NCBI GenBank assembly: GCA_029778965.1
Contig: JAKPBL010000459.1
Location: 1-12,849, forward strand
DNA: 12,849 nt
Source of the DNA: Bacteroidota bacterium
GTDB lineage: Bacteria > Bacteroidota > Bacteroidia > Chitinophagales > Chitinophagaceae
Reading direction: 5' to 3'
A program made the position numbers and the translations under genes. Below the pieces are notes generated by a model. That model searched no databases. It was not told the DNA's origin and was given only the letters and a program-made list of their open reading frames with translations. Below, piece by piece: positions 4,824 to 11,700 of the stretch. Numbering within the stretch: the first letter of the stretch is position 1; every line of letters begins with the position of its first letter.

Positions 4824-7358
4824 CTAATAGCTGAACCTCACACCAAGGTAGCCGGTGCGACCCTGCTGCTGGGTATAGTTGTATTCCGTATCAAATTGCA
4901 ATCCACCGTATTTGCCGGGGCCGGCGAGGTCATTAAACGGGTCGGCCGTATTTACCAGCAGGTTCCGGGGAATATAGTTGAACAGGTTCTTCACGCCGGC
5001 ATAGAGTTGCAGTCCGTTTTTATGCGTATAGACCAGTTGGGTATTCATTTTGCAGAACCAGGGCGAATACGGAGAGCGGGGATCGGTTACTGTGCCGGTT
5101 ACCCGGCCATTGCCATCATACACTTCCACTTCCCCCTGCGTGGGCAGCAACATCGGGCCGCGCCAGTCGCCGGTCAGGTTCCAGGAAAGTTTTGGCGAGA
5201 AATCATAGCCGGCGGTAAATACGCCCGACCATTTGGGCGAAAATTCAAAAGGCGACCTGATGATGCGGTTGCTTAGCTTATTGCCGTTGTCATCCCTTTC
5301 AAATTCGAATAATTCCGCCCGGTTGTAAGATACCCCGGCCGTCAGCCGCAGGGGGATGCGAAAGTTCAGGGCAATATCCAGCGAAGCGCCACTATTCCGT
5401 GCATATTCACCTCCGTCTACATTGAAATAAGTAAGCGTTCTGTTCAGGTTATTTCTTACCGGGTATATCTTGTTGAAGAAATGCGTGTAATAAGCGCTTA
5501 TATCATAGGTCAGCCCGATGCTTTCAGTGGCTATCCGGCCTTCATAATCCACCGTGCCGCTCAGCGATTTTTCGGGTTTCAGGCGTTCTCCCAACCTGGC
5601 CTGGTATTGTCCGCTTAGTGCCCGGTGGTCTTCACTAAAGATATTTACGATGCGATAGCCCGTACCCAGGCTGGCGCGAAAGCTGCTTTTGCTATTGGGT
5701 GCATATTTAAACGCGATGCGGGGTGAATGCACGGGGTTTTTATGGTCGCCGGCGGCGGAATGCGTCATATCATAATCGAAACGATAGCCGAACAGCAGGC
5801 TGCTCTTGGCGTCGAGCGTCCACAGATCCTGTATAAAGAAGCCGGGCATTTTTGTAAGGAAGGGATCGCTGCCGTTGCTGGAAGCGAGGGTATTGTCTGT
5901 AAACCAGGTAAAGCGGTAGGAGCCGCCGGCCAACAGATCATGACTGCTTAGTTTCCTGTTCCAAAAAACCTGCCCAAACCAGGTCTTCTGCCGCGCGATG
6001 AATAATTCGGTACCGTAGGCCGCGTTTTGGTTGTGCTGGTTATAAGAGCCCTGGAGGCTGATCTTTTCTTTAATGGGCAGTTCATATTTGCCGATTGCTT
6101 CCAGCCGGTTAATATATACAGATTCCTGGTACTTCATATTGTCGGCCAATGCAGCGCCGCGGTCGGCCAGCGATACTTCGTCGAGCCACTGCTGTTTGTG
6201 GATTGCATTGTTGAACTGCGGAACGCGAAACCCTTTTGCGTATCGCCGGTTGTAGATGGTATAACCGTTGGGCAGCACATAACCGGCGTTATAGCCAGGA
6301 GAAAACGGATCGTTGTCGTAGGGAGCGAAGTCGACAAAGCCCCGGTCTGGTGTATTCCAGCGGAGTTGTCCGCCCTGGCGGTTTTCCGTGTAATAACGAA
6401 TGGACAGGCTCGCGGTTTTGTCAAACTTCTGTTTGATATCCCATTTATTGAAGAATGACCATCTTTTCTGAAGGGTTTTGTCCATATAACCATCGTGGTC
6501 CTGGTCGTGTGGCGTGTTGAAATAATAACCGTCTGCATTGAACAAGGTGGCTATTTTGTCATTGACGGTGGCGCTGAACCCGGTATTCCCGGTCAGCTCG
6601 CCCCAGGTGGAGGCATTATAATCGAGGAAGAGCGTGGGTGCGGTGATCGCTTTTTTGGTAATGATATTAATGATGCCGCCGATCGCTTCAGCGCCGTACA
6701 GGGAGGAAGCGGGCCCTTTAACCAACTCCACGCGGTCTATGATGCTGTTGGGAATACCGCTGAAGCCATATACCGTCGATAGGGCGCTGACAATCGGCAT
6801 GCCGTCGATCAGCACCATCGAGTAAGGACCAGGCATGCCGTTGATGCCGATGTCGGAGGTATTGCACATATTGCAGTTCACCTGGGGATTGATGCCATTT
6901 ACCATATATAGGGCATCCAGCAGGTTTGGGCTGGCGCTTTTCTGGAACAGTCTGGCGGAGATAATGGTAACTGGTACGGGGCTTTCGGATTTACGCAATT
7001 CTTTCAGGGTTCCGGTAACGACCACTTCATCTAATGAAGCATTTCCGGCGGTTTTCAGAAGGATGTTTTGCGTTAATGCGGACTTGTCACCGATTTCCAG
7101 CATCAGGGTATAGCTGTCGAATCCGAGGGCGCTTACCCGCAACTGCCATTTACCGGCGGCAACTCCCTGGAGGTGGTATTCTCCCCCGCTGTCGGTAACA
7201 GTGCCGATATGCAGCCGCGGAATGGCAACGGTTGCCGACTCAACCGGTTTCCCGTTCTCATCGCGCACCAATCCGGTGATCTGGCCGGTCTGTGCAAAAG
7301 CGGACAGTGCTGTAAGGAGTAAGCATACGGTGAATACGACTGTTTGTGACCGGATCAT
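4824..7358 (-). CDS. TonB-dependent outer-membrane receptor, probable metal uptake
   Basis: 844 residues from the ATG at 7356-7358; an upstream in-frame ATG at 7421 would place residues before the signal peptide and across the operator. Signal peptide 1-22 (VVFTVCLLLTALSAFA). A carboxypeptidase-regulatory-like beta domain spans about 24-103 (GQITGLVRDENGKPVESATV). A TonB box-like LDEVVVTG lies at 109-116. The plug spans about 117-235 (VLIDGMPIVSAL, RVELVKGPASSLYGAEAIGG). The barrel follows and ends in an aromatic residue (GYLGVRFSY). The plug carries NCNMCNTSDIGINGM with Cys162 and Cys165. It is divergent from a DtxR/MntR-type regulator, with an operator-like palindrome at its promoter, so its cargo is probably iron, manganese or another regulated metal. 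The cargo is inferred from context. Confidence 0.92.
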   Translation of the reverse strand: MIRSQTVVFTVCLLLTALSAFAQTGQITGLVRDENGKPVESATVAIPRLHIGTVTDSGGEYHLQGVAAGKWQLRVSALGFDSYTLMLEIGDKSALTQNILLKTAGNASLDEVVVTGTLKELRKSESPVPVTIISARLFQKSASPNLLDALYMVNGINPQVNCNMCNTSDIGINGMPGPYSMVLIDGMPIVSALSTVYGFSGIPNSIIDRVELVKGPASSLYGAEAIGGIINIITKKAITAPTLFLDYNASTWGELTGNTGFSATVNDKIATLFNADGYYFNTPHDQDHDGYMDKTLQKRWSFFNKWDIKQKFDKTASLSIRYYTENRQGGQLRWNTPDRGFVDFAPYDNDPFSPGYNAGYVLPNGYTIYNRRYAKGFRVPQFNNAIHKQQWLDEVSLADRGAALADNMKYQESVYINRLEAIGKYELPIKEKISLQGSYNQHNQNAAYGTELFIARQKTWFGQVFWNRKLSSHDLLAGGSYRFTWFTDNTLASSNGSDPFLTKMPGFFIQDLWTLDAKSSLLFGYRFDYDMTHSAAGDHKNPVHSPRIAFKYAPNSKSSFRASLGTGYRIVNIFSEDHRALSGQYQARLGERLKPEKSLSGTVDYEGRIATESIGLTYDISAYYTHFFNKIYPVRNNLNRTLTYFNVDGGEYARNSGASLDIALNFRIPLRLTAGVSYNRAELFEFERDDNGNKLSNRIIRSPFEFSPKWSGVFTAGYDFSPKLSWNLTGDWRGPMLLPTQGEVEVYDGNGRVTGTVTDPRSPYSPWFCKMNTQLVYTHKNGLQLYAGVKNLFNYIPRNLLVNTADPFNDLAGPGKYGGLQFDTEYNYTQQQGRTGYLGVRFSY

Positions 7359-7403
7359 GGTGCCAGGCGGGTTTGGTTTAAGTTTGTTTGGTAAAAATAA
7401 TAA

Positions 7404-7419
7404 GTTAGATTGCTCTAAC
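7404..7419. promoter_or_regulatory. putative DtxR/MntR-type operator 1 (receptor side)
   Basis: Perfect inverted repeat GTTAGA-TTGC-TCTAAC, containing the core TTAG-N6-CTAA (7405-7418). DtxR-family operators are AT-rich palindromes, several with TTAG/CTAA ends. The repeat touches the predicted -7 element of the leftward TonB receptor gene, so binding would block its transcription. The binding protein is inferred to be the adjacent regulator. Confidence 0.65.
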
Positions 7420-7426
7420 AAAAATA
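7419..7426 (-). promoter_or_regulatory. putative -7 promoter element of the TonB receptor gene
   Basis: On the reverse strand these bases read TATTTTTG, an exact TAnnTTTG match, 60 bases before the receptor ATG. It shares its edge with operator 1. No clear -33 element was found. Confidence 0.45.
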
Positions 7427-7446
7427 TTTATTGCGTTTTCGCTTTG

Positions 7447-7460
7447 TTAGCGAACGCTAA
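7447..7460. promoter_or_regulatory. putative DtxR/MntR-type operator 2 (regulator side)
   Basis: TTAGCG-AA-CGCTAA is an inverted repeat of six-base arms with the same TTAG-N6-CTAA core as operator 1. Its centre lies 42 bp from that of operator 1, four helical turns. It overlaps the predicted -7 element of the regulator gene by three bases, which fits autoregulation. Confidence 0.65.
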
Positions 7461-7465
7461 GTTTG
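7458..7465 (+). promoter_or_regulatory. putative -7 promoter element of the DtxR-family gene
   Basis: TAAGTTTG matches TAnnTTTG exactly and starts 22 bases before the ATG at 7480, giving a very short leader. A second, weaker candidate TATTTTTA (7469-7476) lies so close to the ATG that the transcript would be nearly leaderless. The first overlaps operator 2. Confidence 0.45.
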
Positions 7466-7479
7466 TGCTATTTTTAGGC

Positions 7480-8142
7480 ATGCATTCGTATACGGAAGAA
7501 AATTACCTGAAAGCTGTCTTCAACCTTTCCGCCATAAAGGGGGAGGCGAATGTGAATGAGCTAAGCAGGCTGCTGGAGATAAAAATGCCGACGGTAAACA
7601 GCATGATGAAAAGGCTGGCGGAGAAGGGGCTTATTGTGTATGAGAGTTATAAGCCGGTGCGGCTTACCGCGAAGGGAGAGAAGGCAGCGGCCCTGATTAT
7701 CCGGAAGCACCGGCTGACGGAAATGTTCCTGGTAGAGAAAATGGACTTTGGCTGGGACGAGGTGCACGATATAGCGGAACAGATAGAGCATGTGCAGTCC
7801 CCCGATTTCTTTGCGAAAATGGATGAGCTGCTCGGGTTTCCGAAGCTCGACCCCCATGGTTCGCCCATTCCCGATAAGAATGGGAAAATGGAATGGACGG
7901 AATACCATAAGCTGAACGAATGCAAACCCGGCGATACGGTGGTTTTCAAGGCGGTTATCCACTCGTCGGATGATTTCCTGAAATTTCTCAATGCCCGCCA
8001 ATTACGATTGGGAACTGTTATCAAGGTGAAGTCGGTCGAAAGCTTTGACGGTACGATGACGGTTGAATACAGCAAAAGAGCCCCGGAAATGCTGAGTCAG
8101 CTCGTTTGTGACAGGATATTGGTAGCGCCTAAGAAGAAGTAA
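7480..8142 (+). CDS. DtxR/MntR-family metal-dependent transcriptional regulator
   Basis: 220 residues from the ATG at 7480; earlier in-frame ATGs run through the operators and the receptor gene and are rejected. Domains: winged helix-turn-helix (about 1-65, VNELSRLLEIKMPTVNSMMK), metal-binding dimerisation domain (about 66-125) and an FeoA/SH3-like domain (about 145-218, LNECKPGDTVVFKAV). Candidate metal ligands align with the family: His77 and Glu81 (RKHRLTE), His96, Glu100, Glu103 and His104 (VHDIAEQIEH). Glu100 sits where DtxR has Cys102 and MntR has Glu99, so this looks MntR-like. The first-helix ligand (Asp8 in MntR, Met10 in DtxR) is Asn8 here (TEENYLK). It probably represses itself and the divergent TonB receptor when metal is bound. 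Mn, Fe or both are possible. Confidence 0.93.
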   Translation: MHSYTEENYLKAVFNLSAIKGEANVNELSRLLEIKMPTVNSMMKRLAEKGLIVYESYKPVRLTAKGEKAAALIIRKHRLTEMFLVEKMDFGWDEVHDIAEQIEHVQSPDFFAKMDELLGFPKLDPHGSPIPDKNGKMEWTEYHKLNECKPGDTVVFKAVIHSSDDFLKFLNARQLRLGTVIKVKSVESFDGTMTVEYSKRAPEMLSQLVCDRILVAPKKK

Positions 8143-8270
8143 TGGTTTATGTTATACTTTGAGCCAGGCAGGAGATTCTTCGGTGGGGTAAAAACACCGG
8201 CATTTCTATTAATACCTGATGATCTCTCTGGGTAGAAACCCTGATTGACATATATCATTGTCCTGCGGCC

Positions 8271-8300
8271 TTTGTCAAACAACCTTTTTTTCTATCTTTA
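8271..8300 (+). promoter_or_regulatory. putative promoter (TTTG-N18-TATCTTTA)
   Basis: TTTG at 8271-8274 and TATCTTTA at 8293-8300 are 18 bases apart, close to the Bacteroidota -33/-7 arrangement; the last base of the -7 is A instead of G. This is the best two-part promoter in the window. It lies downstream of the ATG at 8258, which argues that the true start of the next gene is later. The rest of 8143-8270 shows only short, weak hairpins and nothing I can assign. Confidence 0.5.
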
Positions 8301-8305
8301 CGCCC

Positions 8306-8689
8306 TTGATCAGGCGTATCGCGATATTTTTTGTCGTCCTTTTTCTACTCGGACAAACAGAGCTGCACCAGGTGTTGAAAATGCCGGTGCTTGTCAATCA
8401 TTTTATAGAGCACCGCCAGCAAAACCCGGATATCAGCTTTTTATTCTTCCTCAAAGAGCATTACCATAAGCATACGATTATGGACAATGACGACCAGCGC
8501 GACCAGCAATTGCCTTTCAACGGCAAGGATTGCCTCTCTGTCAGCGCACAGGTATGCATGGAAGAAGCGGCTTTGCTGGAGTTAAGGGTACCCGAAGCGA
8601 CCATCGCGCGGGAGTACAATATCACGCCCGACTGTTTCCGGACCAACCACCACGTACACTCCATCTTCCAGCCGCCCAAGACAGTCTGA
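8306..8689 (+). CDS. small His-rich exported protein preceding the CzcA-type pump
   Basis: 127 residues if read from the TTG at 8306; an ATG at 8258 in the same frame gives 143. The TTG start places IRRIAIFFVVLFLLGQTE at the N-terminus as a normal signal peptide or anchor and lies just after the predicted promoter, so it is preferred, though such a start would be nearly leaderless. The mature part is rich in histidine: HFIEH (32-36), HYHKH (52-56) and NHHVH (114-118), with Cys76, Cys84 and Cys110. I recall short, uncharacterised proteins of this kind (hydrophobic start, H-x-x-H, a LPF motif) just upstream of czcA in other Bacteroidota. A periplasmic metal-binding accessory role is inferred from composition and position. 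It ends 44 bases before czcA and is probably cotranscribed with it. Confidence 0.65.
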   Translation: MIRRIAIFFVVLFLLGQTELHQVLKMPVLVNHFIEHRQQNPDISFLFFLKEHYHKHTIMDNDDQRDQQLPFNGKDCLSVSAQVCMEEAALLELRVPEATIAREYNITPDCFRTNHHVHSIFQPPKTV

Positions 8690-8712
8690 TCCTTTTTTGT
8701 GTACAGACTTTC

Positions 8713-8728
8713 TTGATCACCTAATCAA
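8713..8728. repeat. short inverted repeat before czcA (TTGAT-N6-ATCAA)
   Basis: The arms TTGAT and ATCAA are perfect inverted complements six bases apart and end five bases before the czcA ATG. This could be a regulator site or a weak hairpin over the ribosome-binding region. A five-base repeat in AT-rich DNA is also easily due to chance. Confidence 0.25.
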
Positions 8729-8733
8729 TTTTT

Positions 8734-11700
8734 ATGTTGAACAGGATCATTGGCTTTTCCATCAGGAACAAGCTGATCATCGGCATTTTTATATTGGCAT
8801 TAACCGGCTGGGGCTTGTACGCTTTGCAACGCTTGCCTGTCGACGCTCTGCCCGATATCACCAGCAACCAGGTACAGGTAATTACCATATCGCCCACGCT
8901 GGCCGCCCCCGAGGTGGAACGGCTCATCTCTTTCACGGTTGAACAGAGCATGGCCAATATTCCCGGCATTAAGGAAATGCGGTCGATATCCCGCTTTGGC
9001 TTATCGGTTGTGACCATTGTATTCGGCGACGATACCGATGTATATTGGGCCCGGCAGCAGGTGGCCGAACGCCTGCCGGGCATCCGGGAACAGATACCCG
9101 ATGGCGCCGGTTTGCCCGAGATGGCGCCTTCTACCACCGGACTGGGAGAAATTTATCAATACATTATCCGCCCCCGCAAAGGATATGAAGACAAATACAA
9201 CCTTGCCGAGCTTCGTTCCATACAGGACTGGATCATCCGGCGCCAGTTGCTGGGCACCCCCGGCGTGGCCGATGTGAGCAGCTTCGGCGGCCACCAGAAG
9301 CAATACGAAGTGGCGGTGCTGCCCAACCGGCTGAAAAGTATGAATACGACGGTGTCGGAAGTGTTCCAGGCGCTCGAGACCAATAACCAGAATGCGGGCG
9401 GCGCCTATATAGAGCGGAATGCGAGTGCGCTTTTCATTCGTACTGAGGGGCTGGTAGCGGGGCTGGACGAGATCGGCGCTATCGTGGTGAAATATACCAG
9501 TGGGGGAATACCGGTCAGGATTCGCGATGTAGCCGATGTTCGGTTAGGCCACGCTGTTAGATACGGGGCGATGGTCGATGGTTCTCGCGGCGAAGTGGCG
9601 GGCGCCGTGGTGCTTATGTTGAAAGGGGCCAATGCCTCGCAGGTGGTAAATGATGTGAAAGCGCGCATGGCAGCCATACAAAAAACATTGCCTGAAGGCG
9701 TAACGGTGGAAACGTTTTACGATCGTACCAAAATGGTGAACCGGTCGATCGATACGGTAAAAAAGAACCTGCTGGAAGGCGCGCTGATCGTGATCGCAGT
9801 GCTGATCGTTTTTTTGGGAAACCTGCGCGCCGGACTGATCGTGGCATCGGTTATCCCTCTGTCGATGCTGTTTGCCGTAGCGATGATGAATGTGTTCGGG
9901 CTGTCGGGCAACCTGATGAGCCTCGGCGCCCTTGATTTCGGACTGATCGTTGACGGCGCGGTCATCATTGTGGAAGCCGTGCTGGCCCGGCTGTATCACA
10001 GCGGATATTTCGCCGCGGGCAGCCTGGTTGACCGCGACAGGATGGACAGGGAGGTGGCGCAGGCCGGCAGCCAGATGATGAATGCGGCCGTGTTCGGGCA
10101 GATCATTATCCTGATCGTGTACATGCCCATTCTGTCGCTGACCGGCATTGAAGGCAAAATGTTCCGGCCGATGGCGCAAACGGTATCGCTGGCCCTGGTG
10201 GGCGCCTTTATATTGTCGCTCACCTATGTGCCGATGATCAGCGCCCTGGTCCTGAGCCGGCGCATCCCCGCAGGACATAGCTGGTCAGACCGGTTCATGG
10301 AGAAAATACAGCGGGCATTTCAGCCCCTGTTGCAAAAGTTGATCGGCTTCCCGAAATGGGTGACCGGCATCGCCCTGGTTCTTTTTGCGTTGAGCCTGGT
10401 ATTGCTTTCGCGCCTGGGTGGTGAATTTATTCCCGAGTTGGAAGAAGGCGATTTTGCGGTAGACCTTCGTTTACTCACGGGCAGCTCATTAACGGCATCG
10501 ATAGAAACAGGGCAGCGATGCGCCGCCCTGCTCGAAAAGCGTTTTCCCGAAGTGGAAAAGATTGTGCTGCGCATCGGCGCGTCTGAAATACCGACCGATC
10601 CCATGCCGATTGAAATGAGCGATATCATGATCCAGCTCAAAGACAAATCGAAATGGGTGTCGGCAAAGTCTTTCGATGCACTGGCCGATAGCATGAGCAA
10701 AACCCTGTCGGCCATTCCGGGTATCACCGCGGGCTTCCAGTTCCCCGTGCAGATGCGGTTTAATGAGCTGATCTCCGGCGCGCGACAGGATGTGGTTTGC
10801 AAAATATATGGCGACAACCTCGATTCACTGGCGCTGATGGCGCAGCAACTGGGCGGCCTGGTGGCCTCGGTGCCGGGCACGGCTGATCTGTTTGTAGAAG
10901 CGGTCACCGGTTTGCCGCAGATCGTGGTGAGGTATAACCGCGACGCACTGGCACGTTATCGGTTAAGCATCACCGATATAAACAGATTGGTTCGTGCTGC
11001 TTTTGCCGGCGAATCGGCTGGGCTGGTGTACGAGAACGAGCGCCGTTACGACCTCGTAGTGCGCCTGGCGCAGGAAGGCCGGCAGCAGGTGGAAGACATC
11101 CGCCAGTTGCAGGTACCTACGCCCGACGGCTTGCAGGTGCCCCTGTACCAGGTGGCCGATGTGCAAGTGCAGGAGGGGCCAAGCCAGATACAACGGGAGA
11201 ACGCTCGTCGGCGGATCATCGTTGGGTTCAATGTACGCGGCCGCGATGTACAATCGGTGGTGCACGACCTGCAGGAGAAGATCGGCGCGCGCCTGGTATT
11301 GCCAGTGGGGTATTCCATCGACTATGGCGGCCAGTTCAAGAACCTCGAAGAAGCCAAGGGACGTTTGTCGATCGCCGTTCCGGTGGCGCTGCTGCTGATC
11401 CTGCTGCTGCTGTATCTGTCGTTCAATTCGCTGAGCGCCGCACTCCTGATCTTTTCGGCCATTCCGCTTTCGGCCATTGGCGGCGTGCTGGCGCTTACCA
11501 TCAGGGGGCTGCCTTTCAGTATTTCGGCGGGTGTGGGCTTTATCGCATTGTTCGGTGTGGCGGTGCTGAATGGTATTGTGCTGATTGCCGCATTTAAGAA
11601 ACTGGAAAAAGAAGGTATGAAAGACAAGAAACAGGTGGTACTAACGGGTACCAGTACCCGCCTTCGGCCCGTGCTGATGACGGCGGCTGTGGCTTCGCTC

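Noticed and set aside
7201..7479. N-terminal extension of the DtxR-family protein (313 instead of 220 residues)
   Set aside because: The extension would read through the receptor's signal-peptide region on the opposite strand and across both operators and promoters. Family likeness begins exactly at the ATG at 7480.
8149..8235. A 28-codon plus-strand ORF (MLYFEPGRRFFGGVKTPAFL...) after the regulator gene
   Set aside because: No ribosome-binding site, no membrane or other recognisable pattern, and it sits in the region before the next promoter. Chance is the simpler explanation.
8229..8242. Short hairpin GGGT-AGAA-ACCC, and a CGGTG/CACCG hairpin at about 8180-8198, as terminators of the regulator gene
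   Set aside because: Stems of four and five pairs without a following T-run are too weak to call as terminators.
9544..10278. A 244-codon open frame on the minus strand
   Set aside because: It is antisense to helix 4 and the first membrane block of the RND pump. Its His/Gln/Arg-rich composition is an artefact of the opposite strand of hydrophobic helices.
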